This document shows positions 45,721-58,631 of a stretch of 64,000 nt of DNA, piece after piece. A model generated the notes under the pieces. It searched no databases, was not told the origin of the DNA, and saw nothing but the letters and a program-made list of their open reading frames with translations. A program made the translations under genes and the position numbers. The DNA is from Apodemus sylvaticus (taxonomy: Eukaryota; Chordata; Mammalia; Rodentia; Muridae): contig NC_067490.1 in assembly GCF_947179515.1 (NCBI RefSeq), forward strand, positions 29,694,327-29,758,326. Reading direction: 5' to 3'. How positions within the stretch are numbered: the stretch's first letter is position 1; the number at the start of each line of letters is the position of its first letter.

Positions 45721-47340
45721 TCTTATTCTCTCTGTAAATTAATATAATTTTCATCTTTTCTCTCCGGCCCCAGAGAAAATAGAAAAAAATGATTGCACCC
45801 TTTTGAGGTCTGGATTGTTTTTTATTTTCATTATAAGAAAAGAAAGCATTTTAACGTTTATCACGTGAAAACAATAATCAGAATCACAGTAGCAAAATTT
45901 TAAGTATTTAGAGGACTTTTTTAGATCATATATTAAAATCAAATAAAGCAACAGTAATAAAACTCAAACAAATAGCAAATGATAAGACAAATTGTAACCT
46001 TAAAATATTTTTTCTCGAATTATGTATATATTAACTTATAGTCAAGCTAAGTAGATGAAAATATATTTAAATGGATTCATTGGAGTGCACAAAATCTTTT
46101 GCAAAATAAAAATGTGACCATATTTTTGTTATATAAATCCAATGAATTAATGAAAAATGATATTTGAAATATGCTTTTACAAGCAAGTGAAAAAATGATT
46201 TTGAAACTTATATAAATCTATTTAAAAAGTGTGAGGAGACAACCCAGTAAGAGACTAGATAGAGACAAGGACAGCGGTCTAGTGTGGATAGAGCTGCTGT
46301 GACGTCTTGTCTTCTCTTCCAGGGTCGTTGTTTTACAAATTTTCTGTAATGACGATTTTTTTAAAATGCTATGTTTTTTTCTTAGTTTTTGAAATTACAA
46401 TATAATTACACCCTCCTCCCTCCATCCCCTTTCCTACCTCCAACCTCTCACATATACCCCTTCACACTCTCTCACATCCATGGCCTCATTGTAATTGTCG
46501 TTACATAGATCCATATAAATATTTATAATAGGGACACTGACAAAATCATGTTGAACACACAGTTTTTAAGCTGTTCAGTGAAAATCCTCGTATGTGATCC
46601 TGCATTGTAGGGTTGCTATTACTAAGACCGTCTTAAAGAAAAGGAGGCTGAGCAGCCTTGATAAGTTAGCTTCAGCCTAGAAAGACCAGGGGCCTATCCA
46701 TCCTTACTAATTCTTCAGTTGTACCTCCTGGGACAGTTACAAAGGGCAGCTGTCGCCTTTCACCCTTATCTTACTGAGCACCTGCAGAGTGCTTTGCTCA
46801 GGGCCAGATTCTGAGGAAATGGTGACAGAAAGATTAAAACTTGTAATACACGCAGTAAGGACCCCCATGAGTAAAAGATAAGTCCTCACTAAAGGAAAAG
46901 GCTAGCTAACATAGACTGTTACTGAGTTGGGGCATACTCATTACTGGAACTCTTATTATAAAGAAACAAATGTCATTAAAATGCATAAGTGTATCTTTTC
47001 CTGTGGACGCTGGAGAAACCTGACAATCCCCTAGTTACATAAGAAAGATGAGTATGGGAAATGTTATCCAGACCGGCATCAAAGAGGACCATTTGAAAGC
47101 TATTAGGGAACAAAAAAGGTTTTATAAGGTAACCTACCAAAGCACATACCATTTACAAATGCAATGTCCAAGGATGGCTTAATATTAAAATTAGGACAAA
47201 AATAAAGAACTTAAACTATCGGACTAGATGACTTATTAGAAATAGAATGTAAACAATAAATACTTCATGTAAAAATTCAATAAGTGTGCTACAGAGAGTA
47301 TCAAATATAGTTTTTGTCTAGTAGACTCTGCATTATAATT
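45721..47340. other. No gene recognised
   Basis: AT-rich unique sequence. 46370-46510 (gttttttcttagtttttgaa, then a pyrimidine-rich block) may be an antisense L1-type 3' end, but the match is weak. Confidence 0.45.
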
Positions 47341-47344
47341 ATTT

Positions 47345-48825
47345 TCATTAAGTTGAATGTTACCTGGCCATTTTCCTTTGCTGCTTTAAATATTCTGTCT
47401 TTGTTCTGTAGATTTTGTGATTGGGCAAGGCTGCCCACTCTCTCCCTATCTATTTGATATCCTACTTGAAGTCATAGTTAGAGCAATAAGACTGCTAAAG
47501 GAGAACAAGGGGGTACAAACTGGAAAGGAAGAAGTCAAAGTATAACTATTTGCAGATGATATGATAGTATATATAGGTAACCCCAAAAAGTCTACCAGAC
47601 AACTCCTACATCTGAAAAATACTTTCAGCAAAGTAGCTGGGCACAAAATTAACTAAAAAATTCATTAGCCCTCCTTTATGCAAATGAAAAACAGGCCAAG
47701 AAAAAAAATTAGGAAAATAGCATCCTTTACAATAGTCACAAATACTATAAAATACCTTGGTATAACTCTAAGCAAGTAGAAAACCTATATGACAAGAACT
47801 CCAAATCACTGAAGAAAGAAATATAGGAAGATATCAGAAGATGAAAAGCCTTCCCATGCTCAGGGATCAGTAGGATGCAATCTATAGATTCAATGCGATT
47901 TCCACCAAAATTCCAATATAATTCCTTATAGACCTTGAAAGAGCAATTCTCAACTTCATGGGGAAAAGAAAAACCACACCAAAACAAAACAAAACAAAAA
48001 AACAGGATAGCTAGAACAATTCTGAACAATAAAAGAACTTCTGGAGGTTTCACCATCGCTGACCTCAAGCTGTACTACACAGCAATGGTAATAAAAACAG
48101 CAATGGGGATATGGACCCCGAAAAGACCACTTTCTGTAGCCAAGCAGGAACCCAATTGGAGCAATAAGGACACCAACTTTACACTCAAAATTTATTCTGT
48201 CTATAAGAAATGCAGGGAAGGGGAGGGGATAGAACAGAGACTGAGGGAATGTCCAACCAATGACTAGCCCAAGTTGACACACGTGCAAGCACCGTTTATT
48301 ATGCTTGCAGACAGGAGTCTAGCATGACCATCCTCTAAGACGCTCCACCCAGCAGCTGACTAAGACAGGTGCAGAGAGCCACAGCTAAACATTGGATGGA
48401 ACTCAAAGAGTCCTATGGAAAGAGTTGGAGAAGAACTGAGGTCCCTGAAAGGGATAGGAACTCCATAGGAAAACCAACAGAGTCATCTAACCTAGACTTT
48501 TGGGGGCTCTCAGAGACTGAACCACCAACCAAAGAGCATACGCAGGCTGGACCAAGGCTCCCTGAACATGTAGCAGATGTGCAACTTGACCTTCATGTGA
48601 AGCCCCCAACAACTGGCACAGGTGGTATCCCTAAAGCTGTTGCCTGTCTGTGAAATATGCTCCCTTAACTGGGCTACCTTGTCTGGGAAAGGATGCTCCT
48701 AGCTTTGCAGAGACTTGATGTGCCAGGATACAAGGATATCCAGAAAAGCCTCTACCCTATTAGAGAAACTGAGGGGGAATGGAGGAGGGGGGAGCATCAA
48801 TCTGGATATAAAGTGAATAAATAAG

Positions 48826-48826
<1 letters not shown>
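47345..48826 (+). mobile_element. Rearranged L1: inverted 5' piece, ORF2 reverse-transcriptase part, 3' UTR
   Basis: 47345-47427 is ORF1-region sequence in reverse orientation. It joins directly to sense ORF2 sequence (47427-48120) that includes the reverse-transcriptase core FADDMIVY-like motif near 47555. It then jumps to the 3' UTR (about 48140-48826) ending gatataaagtgaataaataa. Frames are broken by several stops. The inverted 5' segment fits twin-primed insertion. A further internal deletion removes the rest of ORF2. Confidence 0.85.

Positions 48827-48866
<40 letters not shown>
48827..48866. repeat. (GATA)n at an L1 3' end
   Basis: About ten units replacing or extending the L1 tail. 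Confidence 0.96.
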
Positions 48867-48868
<2 letters not shown>

Positions 48869-49173
48869 GACAAACTGAATGAACTGCAATGTATACACCT
48901 CCACCTTATGCAAAAATTCAAAGCTTGTGGTAGTTCTTATAATCACACACATCTAGCACAACTACATAAAATAAGTCCACTTATTTTGGCATTATAATTT
49001 AAAGACATAATATGTGTATTTATGAGCAGATCATTTATATCCATATAATCATGGTATTTTTCCACAAAATTCTTTACTATATGTTGTATCCACTGAAATA
49101 CCTCATCTTTTACATTATAGCATAAACTTTAAAAATTCACGGAGACTACTGATCTTTGTAAATTAGGAATATT

Positions 49174-49312
49174 TCAGGGCATGGTGGTACAAGCCGTTTA
49201 GTTCCAGGACTCAGCAGGCAGATCTTTGTGAGTTTGAGGCCAGCCTAATCTATAAAGCAAGTCCTGGACAGCAGGAGCCTGTTACACAGAGAAACCCTGA
49301 CTTAATACCCTC
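49174..49312 (+). mobile_element. Diverged B1 SINE
   Basis: cagggcatggtggtacaagc, tttgtgagtttgaggccagc, ctaatctataaagcaagtcc, cacagagaaaccctgactt: whole B1 in order with many substitutions. Confidence 0.88.
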
Positions 49313-49424
49313 CCCCAAAGTCTATTTTTACCCTCATTTTGACAGGAATGACTCTTCTTCTATGTCGAATAAGCAAGCACCTCACATAATCTCATGTCAA
49401 TCCACATTGGCAGGTAAGAAATTT

Positions 49425-49700
49425 GACAACTGAAATGATTAATTTCACATGCCTGCTTGACTAGGCCACAGGATGCTCTGATTGTGACTGAGCATTGGCC
49501 CGGATATGGTTAGGAGAGGGCCTGACCATTTTAAATGAGATTGATGTCTAACATAGTGGCCTGTGTGAAGTTTATTATCCTTCTCTCTAAAAATGGAGTA
49601 AGGGAGGACTGGATTCTCTGCCTGTCGGTGACTTACAATCTCAGTTTTCCTCTGACATTGAACTCAGGCATTCATCCTGGTCCTGAGACTTGAAATGAAA
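49425..49700 (+). mobile_element. Possible ancient interspersed repeat
   Basis: tgaaatgattaatttcacat, gcctgcttgactaggccaca, aatgagattgatgtctaaca, tactgggttctctgcctg-like blocks recall an old mammalian element, too diverged to name. Confidence 0.35.
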
Positions 49701-52380
49701 CTAGAATAGACAAGTTTATCCAAGAATTGAGGAGACAGACAGAAACAGAGACAGAGAAGGGAAAAGACACTCACTCGTGTAGCACTCACCTTGATCTTTG
49801 TGATCTTTCATTCTTCTGGGCTTATGAAAAATTATCTTACTTATTTTCCAACATAGCTATCACTTAAAAGAGAGTTTTAGAAATATTTGATCCTAATATT
49901 AAAATGTACTGGGTTTTCATGGTTGCTGTATTTTGGAGTTTGCTTTTTTGGTCATGAAGTCATCCAACACTTCTAGAAAAGTTAGTTCTGGCTTTACATT
50001 TCAGTTCTTTCACATGCAAATAATAGCAAAGTTTCCTTTTCATTTGGTCACAGATCTTCACATACACAGATGTTCAAATACATAAATGCCTCATTCTTTA
50101 ACAGTCCTTATTTTAAATCTCAGGTCTTCATTTTCCCTTCATAGTCTTGAGAGTCTTTAACTCCAAATACCATTCACTTTCAGATTAAAATTTATTCTTT
50201 CTGCACATTTTGGGATCATTTATGACTATCTACAGGATTCATTCCTTCATGTGGTTTATAGTATTAAAATTAAGGTATGCTGCCCCGACCTCTAGTAAAT
50301 TGGTAAGGACCTTGATTTGCTTAATATCATGTCTCTCTCTACTCCGCTGCCACAGTAAAACCCTAGTTAAATCATTCTTAATGCAGGGAGCAGTCACTGT
50401 TCCCACTTCTCCTGAGGTAGCAGACTTTAGCTCCTACTTAGCACAAGACAAATCCTATCCTCTTTGGGAACATGTGGGCAGCAGATTCTCATTGCAGTTC
50501 ATAGATCTCGGTCATTCACTCTACCTTCTCCAAGGTCTTGCAATGTTCTTGGCCATGTGCTATGGACATGTATGACCCCAATCTTTTGTGGATCTCATCT
50601 GCCAGTGTTAGATATGTTCAGCTAATGCCAGCTCTCCAAAGAGGGATTCTCTGCCTCACCAATAGGGTGGTTAGGAAGGAATGGAAATTGCTGGTGCCAG
50701 GAACTATGTAGTCTTCCCAGCAGTCACAGCTCAAGAATATTTTGTCAGAATAAATTTATTGCTATTGGTTAATTGGTTCCTGAGATATGGCAAAAGCTGA
50801 AACAGAACCTCTCAATGCTGGAGACTCTGAACGGTGGACTGTATGACAGTATGTTGTCTCTGTCAACCAGTCTAGTACTGTCTCTTTCCACACTATGAAG
50901 CCCTTGTCTCCAAAATGAATTATTATTAACCATACTCTGATGTCACATGATAATAGGTTGAGTTTCTTTCACAGTTTGTCCCCTGAAGTGGATTCTTCCA
51001 TGGGCATTCCTTGACCAAGCAGAACTTCAGCCCTGCTCACTAAGCAGGCTAGAGCTTGCTGTGTCTATCCTGGTGACTGTCATGAGTTAATTTAGGTTAC
51101 AATATAGATATCGTTTGTAGTTGTACATACAAGGGACCCGGCAAGGGACAACCCTCTTGGGTTGTCTGTGGGAAGGAAGGAAAGCTCCTTCCTGCAGAGA
51201 ATTAAGGCATTCCAGTTGTTGTTCATGCAGGGTAGTGACCTTGCTGGGCTTCTGGGCTGCCGCCTCCCATGCTGGTCTCGTTAGTTTTCTTTTGACCCCC
51301 AGGGGCATCAGGGTGTACATCCATGGTGGCCTGTGGCCCAGGTGCTGATGAAAACAAAAAGGGGATAGGGAGAGGAAGGAGCATTTGGCACTCATCCAAT
51401 CATGGGATGCAAAACCCATTGCCAACTTGCCCTGGGCCCAAGCATTCTTGCCTAAAAGCACACCAAAAATCTAATTTTGCAATCATAAACCCAAGACCAC
51501 ATACAAGCCATAGAGAGATAACTTTGCTGGATGTGGACGTCTATCCCAGGGTGATGAATTAGGGCTCCTAGGAGGAAGAGGCAGCCACTTAGAATGCAGA
51601 CCAACAAGTTCCTAGACACTTTCCCAGATTTGCACCAAAAGTCTGTACAATAGACAGTTACGTAAAGACCGAAGTTGAAGTAAAAACATTACCTGGATAG
51701 AAATCCAAAATATTCCCAGAGAGTTATTTTTCCATTAAACATTGGTAAAAGAGAAAGTAGGAGGGTTTACCCATATAATAATGTGGGGCTGTTCTGGAGG
51801 GTGGTCTTAATCAAGTTTGAGTTGCAAATCAAGCATCCATCCTTTCTCTGAACCACATTATTGACTGTGCTTCTGTTGAGACAAACCCCCTAATCTATGG
51901 GATTGCAGGAAAACATCCATGGCATCCTGTAGATCATACCTTGGCAACCTTGTGGCACCTGTTGTAGACATTAATCCAAACCCAAGGTCTTTAAACATGC
52001 AAGTTAACTATTACCAGGAGGTAGACCTTTAAACATGAAGATATTGATTTCAAGAAGAAACATATATGATAAAGGTGAAGGGGACCCTCCCCTACCACCC
52101 CTACCAAATATATCCTGTCCTCACAATCACCACAAAAGAAATTGAAAAAGATAAAGACTGTGAACACAAATACACAGGAAGGAAAACAGCAAAACAACCT
52201 GAAACAAACCTGCATGAGTTAATCGAGATGGAAATCCAAAACTTAACTGAAAGAATTATAGGTCAAAGGTAAAAGGGCTCTGATCTACTTTTGTGTCTCT
52301 CCAATATAGGTTAATAATTTACAATGATGTCTGCTGAAATGTACCAACTGGCAAATTACCATGGCTTTAAATATTTTTAA
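49701..52380. other. Unrecognised sequence, no gene supported
   Basis: Open frames of 121 codons (50210-50575, plus) and 124 codons (51087-51461, minus) have no domain I recognise. No repeat family named. Confidence 0.4.
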
Positions 52381-52382
52381 GG

Positions 52383-52569
52383 GGGCCCAGAGAGATATCT
52401 CAGCAGTAAGAAGGCTGTTCTTTCACAGGACCTGGGTTCAATTCCCAACCTACATGGCAGCTCATAACTGTGTGTAACTCCAGTTCGAGATGATCTGACA
52501 CCATCAAATGAGAAACATACGCAGGCAAAACACCAATGCACATAAAATAAGAAAAATTAAATCTTTTTA
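52383..52569 (+). mobile_element. B3 SINE
   Basis: gcccagagagatatctcagc, acaggacctgggttcaattc, acatggcagctcataactgt, gtgtaactccagttcgag, then caaaacaccaatgcacataa and an A-rich end. Complete and moderately diverged. It abuts a B1. Confidence 0.9.
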
Positions 52570-52722
52570 GCCAGGTGGTGGTGGGACACACCTTTAATCC
52601 TAGCACTCAGGAGGCAGGGGTAGGCGGATCTCTGAAATTGAGGCAGCCTGGTCTACAAAGAGAGTTCTACACATAGAAACCTCATCTGGAAATGAAAAGA
52701 TAAGTAAGTAAGTGAATAAATG
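52570..52722 (+). mobile_element. B1 SINE abutting the B3
   Basis: gccaggtggtggtgggacac, ctttaatcctagcactcagg, agcctggtctacaaagagag, then a tail of AAGT repeats. It may have used the B3 A-tail as target. Confidence 0.9.
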
Positions 52723-52724
52723 GC

Positions 52725-53620
52725 CCACTTGCAGGTAAATCTGAAGTGCTTACTAAATTTGAACATATTATTTCCCCAAATCTTAGGTGGAATAAATAAG
52801 ATTAAAAACAGACTTATTATTGCTTTATTCAACAGAACTAACATTTTACCCAAATTCCTGTGATAATATAGCACATGTCACCTTAAAATATCACATGGTA
52901 AACATAGACATTCTAACCTAATGCAAATTAAACTAGATTGTAGACACAAATTTGTCTGGCAAAATAAGAAATCCTGATTATCCCACCACTACCCCTATGT
53001 TAACATAATTAAGGTGGCTCATTTAATTTAAAATAGTATCTTCATGGATCAAAACTTGTTATATAACTGCGGATGGGTAAAGGAGTGACTACTCTGATTG
53101 TACATTTTATCTCACTTGGACTTTTTTTTCGTCCTGCATTAAATCTTGGGGAGAAGGACATGATGTTCTACAGTGGATGTCTGCATCATAACATAAAGTC
53201 CCATTTCATAAAGCCCTGTATAGCTAACAACCTGATACTAAAACTGCTGACCTCATCCAATCAATAACTTGATATTTTACTATTATTAATTAGACTAATA
53301 TGAATGGTTTGCCATGTACTTCAACAACCTTTTGGTCATAGTTGCTTTTACCTACAAAGAATCACAACACATCTTAACTAGGCTACATTGGGGATCCATT
53401 AGCAGCAATGGCATTGCACAGTTCCTTCATGCAACTGCTTAAAATACATGTATTAATGATAGAAATAGTACCAAAGAGCTTACGTCACTACAGAGCGTGT
53501 GGGTCACTACATCAGACATTAAATACTTCAATTCACTTGTTAACCCATGGGCCTTCCATCCCTGACACTGTCAAGGAATAGATACCGACATTGTCAATGC
53601 CCACAGCTGAATACAGGTTC
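52725..53620. other. Unique AT-rich sequence
   Basis: No gene or repeat recognised. Confidence 0.5.
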
Positions 53621-53625
53621 AATAG

Positions 53626-53960
53626 CCACGGTAGGTTGAATGATAATGGCCTCCACAGGTTCATATGTTTGAATACTGGGTCCCTAGTTGGTAGCTCTGG
53701 TTGAGAAGGCTTGGGAGATATGTCTTTGTTGGGGGAGATTTTCCTGTATTTGAGACTCAAAACACTTGTAGCATTCGCCGTATGTACTCTCAGAGTCCTG
53801 CTTTGAGATCAAGGTTTGAGCCCTCAGCACTCCCTGATGCCACGTCTTTGCCTTACCCTCATGGCCTTCAACCGCTGGAACCTAAAGACCAATTAAATGT
53901 TTTCTTTTATAAGTGACATTTGGCCATGTTACTTTATCATGGCAATAGAAAAATAAGATA
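53626..53960 (+). mobile_element. MaLR-type solo LTR
   Basis: ttgaatgataatggcctcca, ggttcatatgtttgaatact, gggtccctagttggtagc, ccaattaaatgttttctttt, gccatgttactttatcatgg, caatagaaaaataag: order and spacing of an MT/MLT1-like MaLR LTR. No internal sequence follows, so it is a solo LTR. Confidence 0.8.
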
Positions 53961-53964
53961 ACAT

Positions 53965-55180
53965 ATATCATTTTTCTTTAGGTTTTTGAGGCAACATACT
54001 CATTTAGAAATATTAATATTACTAAAAAGTTGGTCCGTGTTCAAAAGGAATAACAAAACTAGATAATCTGTTCAAATTGCAAATGATGAGAAGCAGAGAC
54101 TTTGACCACTTCATCTCATACCCCTAGTCTCTGGGTTGACTATGATGTTTATAAATTACCCTTGGGATTCTGGTGGGAAAAAATGTATTTTCTGACATCA
54201 TACTATATTCCAGTAGACTGGCAGACAGTGAAATTAGAATAAAGTTTTGGAGCAGATTGAGCCTGTTCTCAAAAGCATCCAGCACCCATATGCTCTGGGT
54301 CATTGAAGCAGTCCTGGAGTAACTTCTCATGTCTACTGGGATCTTAGCTATGGAGTGCAGTCACATTTTGGCATTTTGACAAATTCTCTCCCCAGGAGTG
54401 GTGGTCTTCTTGCTATGTCATTTGCCAGACACCATGTGGCTCATGGTTTCTCCATTTCCCAGTGTTCTTTGCAATATGACAAATTTCTTTGGATGAACAA
54501 AGTAAATCCAGTAGTAATATTTCTGATACACATAATGGATCTTCACGGAGAGTCTTTTCCTTTTTTCTTCTACCAAAAACATTCTTAACAAAGGATAATG
54601 CCAAGGGGCCATTCACCGGACACACTGCCAGGATTCACCTTAACACTGGATTCCTTAGCCATTGGTGCCATCTAAACACATATGCAAACTTGTCACTGTT
54701 AGCAAGAGTTTCTCTTTTAGGTAAAGAACACTGAGAATTTCTTGCTTTACAGACTCAGGCTCAAAGCATGAACCAGGTTAACACATTTCTCCTAGTAGGG
54801 TTACACCACAATTTAACCTATCAGAATAGTCCTTATCTGATCACTAGTCCGAGAGAGTAATAGCAACTGAGAAATAATCTTGTCACTTAGGATGCTTAGG
54901 CTGGGAGCTTGAAAAAACATTTAGTGAGAACTCAACCTCCCATAAAGACCTAGAGATGATTAGGCCTTGGAGACAGCCAGTAGAAGTAGCCTAATGATCT
55001 TTCCAAAGAATTCCTATTTTAAAGACAAACTGACAAAATGACACTCCAAATCTCTGCCACAGGTCCTTCTCATCACAGGCATAATAATCAGGTGTCTGGA
55101 GATAATGAGCTAAGTCAGCCATTAGAGTCACACAGGTTCCTGGGTTGCCATTATTAACTGGACAAGAGGACGTATAGTAA
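53965..55180. other. Unique sequence, no gene recognised
   Basis: Short frames on both strands overlap at 54355-54735 without recognisable content. Confidence 0.5.
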
Positions 55181-55193
55181 AGTTCATGTTTTC

Positions 55194-55379
55194 TTTTTTT
55201 TTTTAAAGATTTATTTATTATTATATGTAAGGACACTGTAGCTGTCTTCAGACATCAGAAGAGTGTGTCAGATCTCATTATGGATGTTTGTGAGCCTCCA
55301 TGTGGTTGCTGGGATTTGAACTCAGGACCTTCAGAAGAGCAGTCGGTGCTCTTAACCACTGAGCCACCTCTCCAGCCCC
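55194..55379 (-). mobile_element. B2 SINE with 12-bp target-site duplication
   Basis: T-rich tail, aaagatttatttattattat, ctgtagctgtcttcagaca, gtggttgctgggatttgaac, gagccacctctccagcccc. The perfect duplication GTTCATGTTTTC (55182-55193 and 55380-55391) shows clean, fairly recent insertion. Confidence 0.97.
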
Positions 55380-55494
55380 GTTCATGTTTTCAATTGCCAG
55401 CTCAAAATATTTTTTTCTTTGTCAGGTATATGCTTTACATCCAAGCCACAATGCATTTGCTTGTTCCTAAAGGTCTTGGTTCCTGTCTAGTTAC

Positions 55495-55632
55495 AAATGA
55501 TGTCTATAATCCTATAATTCAGGAGGCATATTTAGGAGAATTGCCACAAATTCGAATCCTGCCTAGTCCATATAGCGAGTTCCAGGCCATCCAGGGTAAC
55601 ATAGTGAGAGCTTATCTCAAAACAAAATCAAA
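55495..55632 (+). mobile_element. Old B1/proto-B1 SINE
   Basis: tgtctataatcctataattc, aggaggcatatttaggagaa, gcgagttccaggccatccag, ggtaacatagtgagagctta: B1-like order. An A-rich tail with AAGC and ATTA units follows to 55702. Confidence 0.65.
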
Positions 55633-55702
55633 TACAACCAAGTAAGCAAGCAAGAAGCAAGCAAGCAAACAACAGCAGCAAAATTAATTAATTAATTAAA
55701 CA

Positions 55703-57475
55703 AAACAAATGGACAACCCACCTGATATCATGTATGAATGCTGGACTAAGGACAAAATTCAAGGCCAAACGCTGATACAACAACTTGCAAATGGCCCAGC
55801 CATACTTCCCTCACTTATTCTTGCTATAGATAAAATTTCTGAGCCAGACACCTGTCCTTATCAAAGGGACAAAAACCAAAGCTTTTGAAAACCCTCCCTT
55901 AACATGTTTCCAATAACAAATAATTGATCAAGCAAACCAATTATAGCCTTTTGTCTACAATGGCACCTGCGTATCTTTATATATAAAAACTGCATCCCAT
56001 AACTCCTGTTATTTACTAGATTCCCAGGTGTGGTTACTGTGTGGCCCTGTATAGGGTTCTGCCCATGCCCATCCCCATCCCCATGCTGTCACTATATGTG
56101 ACTGATGAATTGCCCTCAAATTTGAGTCTTCAGTGTCAGGTGGTATTTGGCTTTTTCTAACAATGGTGTGAAAAAATTAAGATACCCCAGAATACCAATT
56201 CTGCTTTTCTCCCTAGAAAAACAAGCTGAAGGATAAAAAGGGGGGAGACATTGGGTTCACATATGTGCTATGTCCACACCAATCAACAGTGGGGTACAAC
56301 TTATTCTATTCTACAGTTGTTTGAATTGTCTCAACCCTAACATTAGGTTGGAATACCTGGACTTACATCCTCTGCTCCAGCCTAGGATATTTGGAGCCTA
56401 ATGTTTATTTCAGTGACTCTTACTGGTATTTCATTGAATAATTGGTGCCAATTGAATAATTTTGGCGTCTCAACCATCTTCCCGAGAGCCTTGAAAGTCT
56501 GAGGTGGCCTTTAAGCTCATCTGCCTAGGCATTTCTGTTCCCCATGACTTCTCTGCCTTCTGAGGGCCATATTACCAATGGAACTTCTCTATACTGCTCA
56601 GATTGTTCCTGGGAACTAAGCTGTAATTCTCTTTCTTGGATTTGCTAACCCCATTGAAATTTCCATTGCTATTTCTTTGCTGTTCCAACAGGGCTGGAAA
56701 TCTGCAAATACTCCATAGCCAAGCTCTCGTCCTCATATCATGAGTTCTCCTACTAGCTAGTAAATGATTCATTTCCCTTCCCAGAAACATAAAACCTAAC
56801 TCTTATGACATTGTTTGCTTTTTCCTCCAAGGTGTGTTCTCAGTTCTCTAGTGCCATCTCAGAAAGTTAAAGCCAGCCTATTGTCAGAAATAATTTTGGC
56901 TCTCGAAAATGTGACTCTTTGTTTCCACTTAACCAATAATAGAAAGGTAGGCAATTGTCTGTATCATTTTTAGCTAACAGTGTCCATACAAAACACTAAA
57001 GGGAATTTAACGAGTAAAGAGATCTCAGTCAATAATGAAATTCAGATCAGCCATATAAATTTAGCAGCTCTTCTAAACTGAGTCTTTTAGGAAGGCAGTT
57101 GCTTTATGTACATTCATAAACTGCATATTGCTTTATTGCATTATTTCATGTAATCATTAGCACAAATATCAGCACGTGTGCATGAGAGAAAGTGAAATCA
57201 AGGAAACTCATAATCATGAGATGACTAAAATTGAGTTTCCTAGATATCAAGAATCTGTCCCATGTTAAATTTCTTATATGTGATTCTAAAACATGGGTTT
57301 TTAGTCATTTCATTAGGTTCTACCCAGTCTCCATTGGCATTTATAAATTTGGGTAAGATTAGAATAAAATAGAAGTATTTTAATTTAGAAATTAGACACC
57401 TAGAAGTTACCTACTACAGCCGTTTGCCACATGCATGAATCTCAACTAAAATTGTCCCTCTATGACCCAGATATT
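55703..57475. other. No gene; possible LTR-like stretch at 55960-56170
   Basis: tatatataaaaactgcatcc followed by ggtgtggttactgtgtggcc and tcagtgtcaggtggtatttg resembles the U3/R/U5 layout of a murine ERV LTR, but support is weak. The remainder is unique. Confidence 0.35.
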
Positions 57476-57509
57476 CTCCACAGCATTTCTATTTCTATTT
57501 TATTTTACT

Positions 57510-57639
57510 TTATTGTATTTGTGTATATGTTTGTAACTGTATGTATGTGTTTGTAAATGTGTGTGTAACTGTGTGTATCTGTGTGTGCATGTGTGTATGT
57601 GTTTGTGCATCTGTGTGTGTATGTGTGTGTTTGTGCATC

Positions 57640-57673
<34 letters not shown>

Positions 57674-57677
57674 TCTG
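57510..57677. repeat. Imperfect (TG)n region
   Basis: TGTG with ATG, TAAC and GCATC interruptions, then a pure run at about 57640-57665. A repeated sub-block tgtgcatctgtgtgtg occurs twice. Confidence 0.95.
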
Positions 57678-57841
57678 TCAGTGGTCATGGAAGCCAAAAG
57701 AGGGTGTTAGAACCTTGGAGGTAAAATTATAGGTAGTTGCAAACTGCCCAGTGTGGGCAGAAAAGACACACCTGAATTGAATTCAGGTCCTTTGCAAGAA
57801 CAGAAAGCACTCTTAACCACTAAGCCATTTCTGCAGCTCTG
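57678..57841 (-). mobile_element. B3-type SINE
   Basis: Reverse of the B3 body: tgtcagtggtcatggaagcc, aaaagagggtgttagaacct, gaattcaggtcctttgcaag, ctcttaaccactaagccatt, tctgcagctct. The adjacent TG tract is its expanded tail region. Confidence 0.85.
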
Positions 57842-57844
57842 TCT

Positions 57845-58581
57845 CCATAATATTTTATCCTCAAAATACATCTCAGCTCCTCATCTGATTTAAAACTAAC
57901 TTGAATTTGCTCTTAAAATTTGATTTGCTCCTAAAAACATAAATTGCAGGACTGAGGAAAATACATAAAATTTTGAATACAATATATATTTTTATGCTAC
58001 TCTTTAATTATTATACAGATTATATATGGGAATACACACTAATTCTATATTCATTAAAAGTCTTTTATAGAATAAATAGAAGGGAACTCCTGTTTATACA
58101 ATAATATATTTATATTATACTCTATAACATAATAATATAAACTGCTCTATAATTTAATCAATGTTTAATTTCTAGGTGAGTTAATTTTACCTCCTATCTT
58201 ATTTTCCATTCACAAAGAGAACAGAACTTGTTCACTGAAAACAGTAAGATGCTAGTGTGAACTTTTTTCTTAATCTTAAGTTTTTCTCAAATATTATTTT
58301 AGAGTTATTCATGATATTGTTCATCCTTACAGTCTTTTATTAGACTATTAAAATTACATCTTATAAAAAGACTTTTTTCTTGAAAAAGAAAAGAAGACAC
58401 ACACAATGCAACAAAGGAAGCAACCACCATTGATGGATGCACTTAGTGCCTGACAGCTGAGGACTGCACGCTCTTAGCCAGTCCTTTGAGTCGTTTCTAT
58501 ACACTAAGGCAAACTCTCATGAAACACTGTAAAGTCCTGAGATTCCCCTTTGAAACATAAGGTTTGATGGCCTTCTTCCAG

Positions 58582-58631
<50 letters not shown>

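Noticed and set aside
50210..51461. 121- and 124-codon frames as possible genes
   Set aside because: No recognised domain or splice context; lengths are within chance for 64 kb of six-frame sequence.
52383..52569. tRNA-like A and B boxes
   Set aside because: These, and those in the B2 and ID copies, belong to SINE heads, not functional tRNA genes.
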